In this document: positions 8,558 to 17,100 of the stretch, piece after piece
How positions within the stretch are numbered: position 1 is the first letter of the stretch
How the letters are laid out: the number at the start of each line of letters is the position of its first letter
NCBI GenBank assembly: GCA_046483315.1
Contig: JAWODJ010000021.1
Location: 21,485-85,484 of the forward strand
Direction: 5' to 3'
DNA: 64,000 nt
From: PXAP01 sp046483315
GTDB taxonomy: Bacteria; Bacteroidota; Bacteroidia; Bacteroidales; PUMT01
The notes under the pieces: generated by a model
Told to the model about the DNA's origin: nothing
What the model saw: the letters and a program-made list of their open reading frames with translations, nothing else
Databases searched by the model: none
Program-made: the position numbers and the translations under genes

Positions 8558-10267
8558 ATGAAGAAGATTCGTTTTAACTTAGTTTTATTCGTTCTTGCGC
8601 TTGCAGTGCTTAGCAGCTGCGGTGGTCTGAACAAAATGAGAGATAACGCCCCCGATGTAAGATATAATGTTACCCCGGAGGTGCTTGAAGCTCATGCCGG
8701 AGAGGTGGAAGTTGACATAAGAGGCACCTATCCTGCCAATTATTTTCATAAGAAGGCTATTGTTGAAGTTACTCCCGTGATTACCTATGAAGGCGGCGAA
8801 ACAGTTCTCAGCAGTGTTACTATGCAGGGTGAGAATGTGACTGATAACCATCAGGTTATCAGTAATGACGGAGGAAGTTTTACATATACCGATAAGGTCC
8901 CCTTTACAGAAGATATGAGAGTTTCAGAACTTATAGTAAGGGTTAAGGCCAGCATGGGAAATAATGAAGTTGATTTTGATCCCCGCAAAATAGCCGACGG
9001 AGTTATTGCAACCTCAACACTGGTTGTTAATGATCCCAAACCGGTAATGGTTGGCGACAAATTCCAGAGAATAGTCCCCGAAACAAAAGAATCAGCAATT
9101 TTTTATGTTATAAACCGTGCCAATGTTCGCCAGAGTGAATTAAGATCAGACCGTATGGAAGAGTTCAGGGAGTTCCTTGCCAAAGCTGCAGAAGATGAGC
9201 GCATCGAGATGAAAAGCATTGGAATTAATGCATATGCGTCACCCGACGGACCAATAGATTTTAATGAGAGACTTGCAAGGCAGAGGGAAGAAACATCCGA
9301 CAGGGTGCTGACCAGTGAGCTTAACAGTGTTAATATTGAAAAGAAGGAGAATTTTTATAACACGAAAGCTCTCGGAGAGGACTGGGAAGGATTCAGGGCC
9401 CTTATGGAGGAATCTGATATACAGGATAAAGAGCTTATATTAAGAGTCCTGTCAATGTATTCCGACCCGAAGGTACGTGAGAAAGAGATTAAAAATATCT
9501 CAGCTGCCTTTGAAGAAATAGCTGATGAGATTCTTCCTAAGCTGCGTCGTTCAGAGATGACAGTTAATGTTGAACTTATTGGATATACTGATGACGAGTT
9601 AATGGATATATACAGCTCAGATCCCTCTGAGCTTAATCTTGAAGAGATCCTTTATACGGCAACACTTTATCAGGATCTGAACAAAAAGCTTGAGGTTTAC
9701 ACAAATGCCGCACAGCATTATCCAAAATGTTTCCGGGCCTATAATAACATTGGGGCCGTACAGGTGAAACTTGGCAATTCATCGGCCGCCAAACAAGCAT
9801 TCCAGTCCGCCCGGAACCTGAGCGACAATGATGTTGTTAAAAACAACCTTGGTGCTGTTGCTCTTATGGAAGGAAATATTGATGAGGCAGAGGAATATTT
9901 CACTTCAGTTGCTTCACCTTCGAGAGAGACAAACTACAATCTTGGTATCATAGCTGTTAAAAAAGGTGATTATGCAAAAGCAGCCGGCCATTTCGGCAAT
10001 ATGCCCGAGGTGAATACCGCTCTTGTGAAGATGCTCCAGGGTAATAATGACGATGCACAAAGGATACTTAACAGTATTGAGGAGCCGGGTGCCATGGTAT
10101 ACTATCTGAGAGCTGTAATAGGTGCAAGAAAGCAGGACAGCAGTATGGCCTTTGACAACCTCAGAACGGCAGTTGGCCAGGATGCTTCACTGAAAGAACT
10201 TGCAAAAACTGATATGGAATTTGGTCGTTACTTTCAGGATGACACCTTTACTTCCATAGTGGACTAA
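8558..10267 (+). CDS. Outer-membrane-type lipoprotein with TPR repeats and an OmpA-like segment
   Basis: The 569-residue protein has a lipoprotein signal with lipobox LSSC and lipidated Cys21, so it should be anchored in the outer membrane or periplasm. The middle contains a segment with SIGINAYASPDGP near residue 220 followed by NERLARQRE, reminiscent of the peptidoglycan-binding OmpA C-terminal fold. From about residue 370 onward there are tetratricopeptide-like helices (YNNIGAVQVKLGNSSAAKQA, LGAVALMEGNIDEAEEYF, NLGIIAVKKGDYAKAAGHF). I recognise this architecture from Bacteroidales lipoproteins of unknown role, possibly in envelope assembly. It is monocistronic, with a strong terminator downstream. 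Confidence 0.75.
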   Translation: MKKIRFNLVLFVLALAVLSSCGGLNKMRDNAPDVRYNVTPEVLEAHAGEVEVDIRGTYPANYFHKKAIVEVTPVITYEGGETVLSSVTMQGENVTDNHQVISNDGGSFTYTDKVPFTEDMRVSELIVRVKASMGNNEVDFDPRKIADGVIATSTLVVNDPKPVMVGDKFQRIVPETKESAIFYVINRANVRQSELRSDRMEEFREFLAKAAEDERIEMKSIGINAYASPDGPIDFNERLARQREETSDRVLTSELNSVNIEKKENFYNTKALGEDWEGFRALMEESDIQDKELILRVLSMYSDPKVREKEIKNISAAFEEIADEILPKLRRSEMTVNVELIGYTDDELMDIYSSDPSELNLEEILYTATLYQDLNKKLEVYTNAAQHYPKCFRAYNNIGAVQVKLGNSSAAKQAFQSARNLSDNDVVKNNLGAVALMEGNIDEAEEYFTSVASPSRETNYNLGIIAVKKGDYAKAAGHFGNMPEVNTALVKMLQGNNDDAQRILNSIEEPGAMVYYLRAVIGARKQDSSMAFDNLRTAVGQDASLKELAKTDMEFGRYFQDDTFTSIVD

Positions 10268-10285
10268 AATCAGACATTATTTATT

Positions 10286-10328
10286 AATAAGAAGAAAGGT
10301 TGCCACTACGGCAACCTTTCTTCTTATT
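10286..10328. terminator. Long bidirectional terminator between convergent genes
   Basis: A perfect 19-base inverted repeat, left arm 10286-10304 and right arm 10310-10328, encloses a five-base loop (ACTAC). The outer part of the stem is A/T-only and provides U-rich 3' ends in either direction. The lipoprotein gene (+) and the methyltransferase gene (-) converge here. Confidence 0.88.
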
Positions 10329-10435
10329 ATCCGGCCGGAGAATCTTTGTCAGGTTATTCAGCCTTCATAGTTTTTATAATTCCGAAATTTCCGGGTGCCG
10401 GAACCTGACCTTTTACAGGTTGTTGTTACAAAGAC

Positions 10436-10978
10436 TTATTGTTCCCTGCTAAGTTTGGTATAGAAATCCCATAAAACTATACCTGCACTTACTGCGATAT
10501 TAAAGGAGTGCTTGGTGCCGAACTGCGGGATCTCAATACATTCATCACTTACATCAATTATCTCCTGAGCCACTCCCTTTATTTCATTCCCAAATATCAG
10601 TGCATAAAAAGTCGATTTTTCCGGGTAAAAATCTTTAAGATTAATGCCGTCATGGATTTGCTCAAAGGAAATAATGTGATAATTTCTTTTTTTAAGTTCA
10701 TTAATGGCTTCCATAGTTGATCCGAAATGTTTCCATTCAACTGTTCCGGTAGCTCCCAGGGCTGTTTTATGAATATCTTTATGTGGCGGTTTGGCAGTTA
10801 AGCCGCAAAGATAGATCGCTTTTACCAGGAAGGCATCTGCAGTTCTGAAAACAGAGCCTATATTGTTGAGGCTTCTCACATTGTCCAGTACAATAATAAC
10901 AGGTATTTTATCTGCACTTTTAAATGTTTCAACTGTTTTTCTTCCCAGCTCATCATTGGCAAGTTTTCTTCGTGACAT
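10436..10978 (-). CDS. TrmH/SpoU-family RNA 2'-O-methyltransferase
   Basis: SPOUT-fold enzymes of this family methylate ribose 2'-OH in tRNA or rRNA using SAM. The 180-residue protein has motif 1, VRSLNNIGSVFRTADAF, with the Asn and Arg of the active site, motif 2, ALIFGNEIKGV, and motif 3, ECIEIPQFGTKHSFNIAVSA, near the C-terminus that forms the SAM-binding knot. It is short and lacks the N-terminal substrate domain of RlmB. The open frame extends upstream to 11158, but that part reads as the reverse of sucC; the ATG at 10978 gives MSRRKLANDELGRK, which is a natural start. It is divergent from sucC. Confidence 0.85.
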   Translation of the reverse strand: MSRRKLANDELGRKTVETFKSADKIPVIIVLDNVRSLNNIGSVFRTADAFLVKAIYLCGLTAKPPHKDIHKTALGATGTVEWKHFGSTMEAINELKKRNYHIISFEQIHDGINLKDFYPEKSTFYALIFGNEIKGVAQEIIDVSDECIEIPQFGTKHSFNIAVSAGIVLWDFYTKLSREQ

Positions 10979-11017
10979 GAGTGAGGTATAAAAAAAAATC
11001 AATATTTTTACGGTCAT

Positions 11018-11025
11018 CAAAGATA
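11018..11025 (-). promoter_or_regulatory. -7 element for the TrmH-family gene (minus strand)
   Basis: On the minus strand this reads TATCTTTG, a perfect TAnnTTTG. It lies 40 bases upstream of the ATG at 10978 within the 74-base divergent spacer shared with sucC. Confidence 0.55.
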
Positions 11026-11052
11026 AGGCTAATAAATTAAAGTAATCAGAGC

Positions 11053-12243
11053 ATGAACCTTCATGAATACCAGGGAAAATATATATTGCAGCAATCCGGA
11101 GTCTCCATACCCGAAGGTACAGTGGTTGAATCACCTGAAGCGGCCATGGATGCTGCAAAACAGATTGCTGCTAAAACCGGTGCGGGAAGCTGGGCTGTAA
11201 AAGCCCAGATACATGCAGGCGGCAGAGGAAAGGGAGGCGGGGTAAAGATTGCCAAATCACCTGAGGAGGTTTGCAGGCATGCAAAAGATATTATAGGCAT
11301 GACCCTTGTTACCCATCAGACAGGTTCTTCCGGAAAACTTGTTCAAAAAGTTCTGGTGGAACAGGGAATATACTATTCAGGAGCGGGTGACGTAAAGGAG
11401 TACTATATGAGTGTACTGCTAAATCGCGAAAAAGGCCGCAATGTCATCATTTATTCCACTGAGGGGGGGATGGACATTGAGGCTGTGGCAGAGAAAGCCC
11501 CTCATCTTATTTACAGGGAAGAGATAGACCCCTGTGCCGGTATCCAGTCCTTTCAGGCAAGGAAGATCGCATTTAATCTTGGGCTTACCGGAAAGGCATA
11601 TAAGGAGATGGTAAGGTTTGTGATGGCATTGTACCGTTCATATGAACAATCCGATGCTTCTTTGTTTGAGATAAATCCGGTTATTAAAACCTCTGACGAA
11701 CTGATAATGGCTGCAGATGCCAAGGTTGTCCTTGATGACAATGCACTGTTCCGGCATGCTGATTATGCCGAAATGCGTGATCTGACAGAAGAAGATCCTG
11801 CTGAGGTGGAAGCAGGAAAGCATGATCTGAACTTTGTCAAACTTGACGGGAATGTCGGATGCATGGTAAATGGTGCGGGACTGGCCATGGCTACAATGGA
11901 TATTATCAAGCTATCCGGCGGTGATCCGGCTAATTTTCTTGATGTCGGGGGAACTGCAAATGCAGGTACTGTTGAAGCAGGATTTCGCATTATTTTAAAA
12001 GATCCTAATGTGAAGGCCATTCTGATCAATATCTTTGGCGGTATTGTCAGGTGCGACCGGGTGGCACAGGGTATAGTTGATGCATATAAAAGTATCGGAG
12101 ATATCAAGGTGCCTGTAATAGTCAGGTTGCAGGGAACAAACGCGACAGAGGCAAAACAGCTCATTGATAAGTCCGGCCTTAAGGTTTATTCTGCTGTTAC
12201 TTTGCAGGAATCGGCTGACCTGGTGAAGAGGGTTGTCCGGTAA
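11053..12243 (+). CDS. sucC: Succinate-CoA ligase (ADP-forming), beta subunit
   Basis: The beta subunit binds ADP and succinate and works with SucD to interconvert succinyl-CoA and succinate with substrate-level phosphorylation. The 396-residue protein starts MNLHEYQGKYIL, typical of the family, carries the ATP-grasp domain (KAQIHAGGRGKGGGVK near residue 50) and the C-terminal CoA-ligase domain with GNVGCMVNGAGLAMAT and DVGGTANAG near residues 260-300. No sucD is adjacent: the gene is divergent from the methyltransferase and convergent with arcA. The ATG follows only an AT-rich spacer without Shine-Dalgarno. Confidence 0.95.
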   Translation: MNLHEYQGKYILQQSGVSIPEGTVVESPEAAMDAAKQIAAKTGAGSWAVKAQIHAGGRGKGGGVKIAKSPEEVCRHAKDIIGMTLVTHQTGSSGKLVQKVLVEQGIYYSGAGDVKEYYMSVLLNREKGRNVIIYSTEGGMDIEAVAEKAPHLIYREEIDPCAGIQSFQARKIAFNLGLTGKAYKEMVRFVMALYRSYEQSDASLFEINPVIKTSDELIMAADAKVVLDDNALFRHADYAEMRDLTEEDPAEVEAGKHDLNFVKLDGNVGCMVNGAGLAMATMDIIKLSGGDPANFLDVGGTANAGTVEAGFRIILKDPNVKAILINIFGGIVRCDRVAQGIVDAYKSIGDIKVPVIVRLQGTNATEAKQLIDKSGLKVYSAVTLQESADLVKRVVR

Positions 12244-12256
12244 GATTTTATTGCAT

Positions 12257-13516
12257 TTATTTCCATACAACCGGTTTCCTTCTGAGCGGCATTGTCATAC
12301 ATCTTGCACCACCGCCACCACGAGGCAATTCAGACCCATCCAGAGAGATCAGGACCTTTTGGTTTTGCCGGGGATCAGCTTTCCCTGAAATTATATCTGA
12401 AGCTTTGATCACCTCAAACCCGTTTTTGCTCATCTCATCGAGAGTATAGGTATTCCTGCCGTATCCTATGACTTTTCCGGGAGCAATGGCAAAAAAATTA
12501 GCTCCGCTGTGCCATTGTTCTCTTTCCTGTATCCAGAGATCAGATTTCCCGCCGCAATAGATAGGTTTAAGGTCAATACCCAGTCCGGACAAGGCTTCCG
12601 GTATATTTCTCTCCTCCCTGATACAACTTACTTTTCCGTTATCTATCGTTATTTGAACCGCCTGGTATTTATTGGTTTTGAATATGACAGGTTCATAAAC
12701 CATACACGAGTCAGTATCCAGCAAGGTGAACACCATATCAAGGTGTATAAAGGATTCCGGACTGCCTGGCAGCTCCTGGACGATAATGTGTCTTTTACCC
12801 TCCTTTTTATTACAGAATAATTCAAGAACCAGGTCTATCCCCTTTGAGCTGGTTCTTGCCCCGTTACCTATAATAAGGATGTCATCACGGACTACCAAAA
12901 CGTCTCCTCCTTCTATCGTGGCAGCAGGATCAGAATGAGTTGCATTATGAGTTTTTGTGTTGAAGATTCCACTGAAATCAAAGATAGTTTCCATTATGAT
13001 TGACTCCCTCTCCCTTATTTTGTTTGCCATCTTGCTTATAAATACTCCGTCAATCATAGGAATGGCCGCGTCACGGGTAAAGAAGAAGTTATGAAGGGGC
13101 GGGAGAGAGTATCTTTCTTTGCTTAAAAACCTTGTCAGTGTGTTTTTCTGCATAACCACCCCTTCAATCAGTAAACGGGCAAGTTCTTCCTTTGGCTTGT
13201 CCAGCAGGTATTTGCAGGTTTCAGGAATATTTTCATTGCTGCATATCCTTTTCACTAAAGTTTCTTTAACCCTGGTGTTGCTCAGGGTTTCTGCAAGCAG
13301 GTCTTTAACTTTTAAGACCCTTGTGAACATGTTCAGAACTTCTTCCAGTGCTGAGTATTCCTTTTTGGCGACTGATAAGTTCAGGATATCACTGTAAAGT
13401 GCACGCTCTGCGTTAGCGGGAGTCATATTTTCTACTTCAGGACCCGGTGTATGAATAATAACGGCCTCAAGTTCGCCGATTTCAGATCCTATTTCTATAT
13501 TTATTTTTTTATTCAT
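12257..13516 (-). CDS. arcA: Arginine deiminase
   Basis: The enzyme hydrolyses arginine to citrulline and ammonia, the first step of the arginine deiminase energy pathway. The 419-residue length matches the family. Visible active-site segments are FFTRDAA near residue 146, EGGDVLVV near residue 202, the His-containing SFIHLDMVFT near residue 254, and the nucleophilic Cys406 in GGGGARCMTMPL close to the C-terminus. No ornithine carbamoyltransferase, carbamate kinase or arginine antiporter lies nearby, so the other pathway steps must be encoded elsewhere if they exist. Its stop codon is 13 bases from that of sucC. Confidence 0.93.
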   Translation of the reverse strand: MNKKINIEIGSEIGELEAVIIHTPGPEVENMTPANAERALYSDILNLSVAKKEYSALEEVLNMFTRVLKVKDLLAETLSNTRVKETLVKRICSNENIPETCKYLLDKPKEELARLLIEGVVMQKNTLTRFLSKERYSLPPLHNFFFTRDAAIPMIDGVFISKMANKIRERESIIMETIFDFSGIFNTKTHNATHSDPAATIEGGDVLVVRDDILIIGNGARTSSKGIDLVLELFCNKKEGKRHIIVQELPGSPESFIHLDMVFTLLDTDSCMVYEPVIFKTNKYQAVQITIDNGKVSCIREERNIPEALSGLGIDLKPIYCGGKSDLWIQEREQWHSGANFFAIAPGKVIGYGRNTYTLDEMSKNGFEVIKASDIISGKADPRQNQKVLISLDGSELPRGGGGARCMTMPLRRKPVVWK

Positions 13517-13632
13517 ATTTATTATCTGTCAGGCTGATATGAGTGTGCAAATTTATGAAAAGTTGCTTAATATGTTATATCCCTTTACTTAATCAGGTTA
13601 CACGGAACCTGATTATATTGCAAACTATATAG

Positions 13633-14040
13633 CTAATGCTTTTTAATGGTTTTGAAAGAAATTGTATGCAGAGTAACAGCAATAGCGATAATAAACAATA
13701 ATACTCTCAACCATGTAAGGGTAGTAAAAAAGAGTGCCGATGAAAATATTGCTATCCATAAAAGAGTTAAACTTACAATTTTTACATTTAAAGTAATAGC
13801 TCTGTGATTAATATAATTCATCAGTGATTCGCCATAAACCGGATGATTCATCAACCATTTATACAGCCTTTCTGAACTTCTGATATAGCATGCCGCAGTA
13901 AGCAACAGAAAGGGAGTTGTCGGTAACAGGGGAATTATGACACCAAGAGTGCCAAGACCAAGAGAAACTGAGCCGCTGATAATAAGCAGCCATTTTTTTA
14001 TTCCCGACAGTGGCTTTCTATTTAATGGGGTATATGACAA
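13633..14040 (-). CDS. DUF454 family inner-membrane protein (YbaN-like)
   Basis: The 135-residue protein matches the DUF454/YbaN family of small membrane proteins of unknown function. After a short cytoplasmic N-terminus it has a hydrophobic segment with LGLGTLGVIIPLLPTTPFLL (residues about 27-46), the conserved loop RSSERLYKWLMNHPVYG, and two more hydrophobic helices at about 85-125. It is a single gene between arcA and an opposite-strand gene. Confidence 0.87.
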   Translation of the reverse strand: MSYTPLNRKPLSGIKKWLLIISGSVSLGLGTLGVIIPLLPTTPFLLLTAACYIRSSERLYKWLMNHPVYGESLMNYINHRAITLNVKIVSLTLLWIAIFSSALFFTTLTWLRVLLFIIAIAVTLHTISFKTIKKH

Positions 14041-14275
14041 GAAGATGCTGTTTTAGTAGTTTATTATATCTGTGTGATCATTAAAAATGATCCTGTCTGT
14101 GCAAAAATATTAAAAAAAGATATTGGATTTTTGATGGCTAATAGTAAAGAACTTTACATATTGATACAGCCATTATCTTTTTTGGAATTAATTTTGCTGA
14201 ATAAGAAATATGATACAAAACAAATTTTCACAATACTAAGAATAATTATGTGTTTATGAATTCGTTTAATTCTGT

Positions 14276-14884
14276 ATGAACAGAATACTGACCATATCAG
14301 CTATTTGTTTCCTCTGCTGCCAGTATGTCTCTGCCCAGGAGCTGGTAAATGACTCTGCAAAGATCAGGGAATTTGAGATACTCAAACAAATGATTATGGG
14401 CGGTGATACCCTGTTACACTCCACTATAAAGGAAGTTAAGATATATCCTGTGCCTCAATTTTCAAACAAAAGGGAATACAGACGATTTCAGCGGCTTGTT
14501 AACAACCTGAAGATTGTTTACCCGTATGCTGTTTTAGCGGCTGAAAAACTTGATGAGATGAACGAAACTTTTATGGATCTCAAGACAGAAAGGGAGAGGA
14601 AGGACTTTGTAAAGCAGGTGGAGAATGAACTTATGGATGAATTTGAGGATGATCTCAAAAAACTTACTATAACACAGGGCAGGTTGCTTATAAAACTTAT
14701 TGACAGGGAAACGGGCAATACATCCTATGAGCTGGTAAAAGAACTGAGAGGATCATTCTCTGCATTTTTCTGGCAGGCTATTGCACGACTTTTCGGATCT
14801 AACCTTAAATCAAGGTTTGATGCTCAGGGTGAAGATAAATTGATTGATCAGATACTGTATCTTATTGAAAATGACCAGATCTGA
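14276..14884 (+). CDS. DUF4294 family exported protein
   Basis: The 202-residue protein has an N-terminal signal peptide (hydrophobic ILTISAICFLCCQ, predicted cleavage after VSAQ) and a body matching the Bacteroidota-restricted DUF4294 family: REYRRFQRLVNNLKIVYPYA near residue 65, then charged helices and a GNTSYELVKELRGSFSAFFW segment near residue 150. The function of the family is unknown; the protein should be periplasmic. It is convergent with elbB, 44 bases apart. Confidence 0.85.
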   Translation: MNRILTISAICFLCCQYVSAQELVNDSAKIREFEILKQMIMGGDTLLHSTIKEVKIYPVPQFSNKREYRRFQRLVNNLKIVYPYAVLAAEKLDEMNETFMDLKTERERKDFVKQVENELMDEFEDDLKKLTITQGRLLIKLIDRETGNTSYELVKELRGSFSAFFWQAIARLFGSNLKSRFDAQGEDKLIDQILYLIENDQI

Positions 14885-14928
14885 ATTTTGTAAACTAATA
14901 CACTGCTGCCAGGAGAATCATTAACTGC

Positions 14929-15585
14929 TTAAAAAAGGTTAAATATTTCTTTAACAACGGCGTTTGCTCCATCAGCGATGTGCAGTATGTTGGCATCCAG
15001 CATATAACATGGAGTTGTAACGAGTTTATATTTAGGGTCAACTATAACTTCCCCGTGGCTTGTCTTCTTATGGACCGCTCCCATGCTTTCCAGAACATTT
15101 ATTGTTGCCTTGTCTTCTCCAATTGTTAATTCGGGCTTGTCCAGGATTTTTGCCATTAAAACGGGAGAAATGCAAAGGGCACCAATAGGTTTACCTGTTT
15201 TAACCATTTCATTTACCACTCTTTCAACTTCAGGAATGACCCTGCAATTCTCACCTTCAAAAGCAAAGTTTGAGAGGTTTTTTGCAACTCCGAATCCTCC
15301 CGGAAATATAACAGCATCAAAATCCTCTGCCCTGAAATCGTCAAGTGCCTTTATATTACCCCTTGCTATTCTTGCTGATTCAATGAGAACGTTCCTGGTC
15401 TGATCAGTTTCATCTCCTGATGTATGATCTATTACATGATGCTGGGGTATATCAGGTGCAAATATTTCATATTCTCCCCGGTTTTTCATGATGGCATAAA
15501 GAGTCATGGTTGCTTCATGTATCTCACTGCCGTCAAAAACTCCGCAACCGGCAAGTATTACTGCGAATCTTTTCTTTTTTTCCAT
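14929..15585 (-). CDS. elbB: ElbB-type glyoxalase/amidotransferase-like protein (DJ-1/PfpI superfamily)
   Basis: ElbB belongs to the class I glutamine-amidotransferase-like/DJ-1 fold; the E. coli protein has weak glyoxalase activity and was linked to isoprenoid production. The 218-residue protein starts with AVILAGCGVFDGSEIHEATM, contains the loop FPGGFGVAKNLSNFAF near residue 95, and has the nucleophile-elbow Cys in GALCISPVLMA near residue 138. A C-terminal SHGEVIVDPKYKLVTTPCYM segment is also typical. It appears monocistronic. Confidence 0.9.
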   Translation of the reverse strand: MEKKKRFAVILAGCGVFDGSEIHEATMTLYAIMKNRGEYEIFAPDIPQHHVIDHTSGDETDQTRNVLIESARIARGNIKALDDFRAEDFDAVIFPGGFGVAKNLSNFAFEGENCRVIPEVERVVNEMVKTGKPIGALCISPVLMAKILDKPELTIGEDKATINVLESMGAVHKKTSHGEVIVDPKYKLVTTPCYMLDANILHIADGANAVVKEIFNLF

Positions 15586-15654
15586 TTTATGAGGTTTTTA
15601 ACGGGTTATGTTTAAAATCACAATTTATATAAATGTCTGAAGAATAAAAACCGG

Positions 15655-17100
15655 TTATACACCTTTGCGTTTAAAAATGGTCAGGATTGTAAGTATGAGG
15701 ATTTGAAAATCTACAAATATTGACATATTTTCAAGATAAATGATATCATATTTCAATCTTTGTATCATTTGATCCACGTTCTCGGCATATCCATATCTTA
15801 CCTGCCCCCAGGAAGTGATCCCAGGCTTTATTCTTAAAAGATGATTGTAGTGAGGTGCTTTTTTCACTATCTGGTTGATATAATATTTCCTTTCCGGACG
15901 GGGTCCGACGACAGACATGTCTCCTTTGAGAACATTGATAAAATTAGGAATCTCGTCAAGCCTTGTTTTCCTGAGAAAGCGTCCTGCCTTTGTAATTCTT
16001 CCGTCGTTGGCGGAAGAGAGCTCGGGTCCGTTTATCTCGGCATTATCGATCATTGTCCGGAATTTGTATATTTTAAACGGCTTACCGTTCCTGCCGATGC
16101 GTTCGTGGCTGTATATCACCGGGCCTTTGGAGCTGATCTTTATCCATATCGCTATAATAAATGAAAGCGGCAGGAATAATATCAGAACAAGTAACGAAAA
16201 GAGTATGTCAAGTATTTGTTTAAGGTTTTTTTGCCAGGCGGGCATCAGTTTATGTGAGATCTGGATAAGAGGTGTTTCTATAATTGTATCTATATGTACC
16301 CTCCCTGTAAGAATATCATACATGCCCGGAATGGCTTTAATTGTAATTCCTTTATAGTCTAACTTGTTTATTATATTTTCAATTTTCCCGTGTTCTGTCG
16401 ATTCTATGGCAATTATAACTTCTTCCACATTATATTTGGAAATAATCCCGGGCAACTGATCAAGTCCGCCAAGATGATCCAGAAGCCCCGCAAGAGGATA
16501 TTGCTTTTTACCGTTAATGTTAATAAAGCCAATAAAGTTATTGCCTGTGGACCTGATCTGGTTATTTATCTCCCTGAAAATCTCAACCGCTTTTTTGTCA
16601 CTGCCAATGATAATGGTGTTAAAACCTATCCTGCCCCTGCGAATGGCAGAGATTGTCTTTGATGTTATTATTAACCTTGGTATATAAGAAATAAGAAAAT
16701 GAATGCAGAAAAAAGCGATCAGATAATTAATGAAACTTAAACCACTTTTTGAAATACTGTTTGCATAGAAAAGATAAATGAAGATTAACACCGTTCCGGA
16801 TATAGTTGTAATAACTGATGCGCCTAATTCTTTCAGACGGGACCGGCGGTAAAGGTCACGGTATAAGCCCAGGAAAAGATTTATCAGTATCCAGAAAGGC
16901 GGCAGAAATATCAGTCCCTTGATTAATAACGGATCACTTGTTCCGGAATTTATAATAGAAAATTTCCATGCGGCAGGATCTTTTAGAATAAAAAAATAAA
17001 ACAACAACCAGCTCAACAGGGCAGAAAGTATGTCTCCGGCAAGATATTTTATCAACTGTTTCTTTGGGTTCTTACCCATTATTAAATCCTGCTTTTTCAT
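15655..17100 (-). CDS. Polyprenyl-phosphate sugar-1-phosphate transferase (WcaJ/WbaP-type exopolysaccharide glycosylphosphotransferase)
   Basis: This membrane enzyme transfers a sugar 1-phosphate from a nucleotide sugar to undecaprenyl phosphate, starting a polysaccharide repeat unit. The 481-residue protein has four to five N-terminal membrane helices, a CoA-binding-like Rossmann region (about 140-290), another membrane hairpin (about 300), and the catalytic domain with YSHERIGRNGKPFKIYKFRT and VVGPRPERKYYI near the C-terminus, ending in the usual IKPGITSWGQVRYGYA. The ATG at 17100 overlaps the upstream gene by 29 bases; a second in-frame ATG at 17079 would reduce this to 8. No other glycosyltransferase is next to it. 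Confidence 0.9.
   Translation of the reverse strand: MKKQDLIMGKNPKKQLIKYLAGDILSALLSWLLFYFFILKDPAAWKFSIINSGTSDPLLIKGLIFLPPFWILINLFLGLYRDLYRRSRLKELGASVITTISGTVLIFIYLFYANSISKSGLSFINYLIAFFCIHFLISYIPRLIITSKTISAIRRGRIGFNTIIIGSDKKAVEIFREINNQIRSTGNNFIGFININGKKQYPLAGLLDHLGGLDQLPGIISKYNVEEVIIAIESTEHGKIENIINKLDYKGITIKAIPGMYDILTGRVHIDTIIETPLIQISHKLMPAWQKNLKQILDILFSLLVLILFLPLSFIIAIWIKISSKGPVIYSHERIGRNGKPFKIYKFRTMIDNAEINGPELSSANDGRITKAGRFLRKTRLDEIPNFINVLKGDMSVVGPRPERKYYINQIVKKAPHYNHLLRIKPGITSWGQVRYGYAENVDQMIQRLKYDIIYLENMSIFVDFQILILTILTIFKRKGV

Noticed and set aside
10979..11158. 60-residue N-terminal extension of the TrmH-family protein
   Set aside because: It runs antisense through the start of sucC and crosses the divergent promoter region.
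14074..14259. A 61-codon frame starting with GTG
   Set aside because: Low-complexity Ile/Lys/Leu composition, no family match, no promoter; the GATCATT-AAA-AATGATC palindrome at its start is short and in AT-rich DNA.
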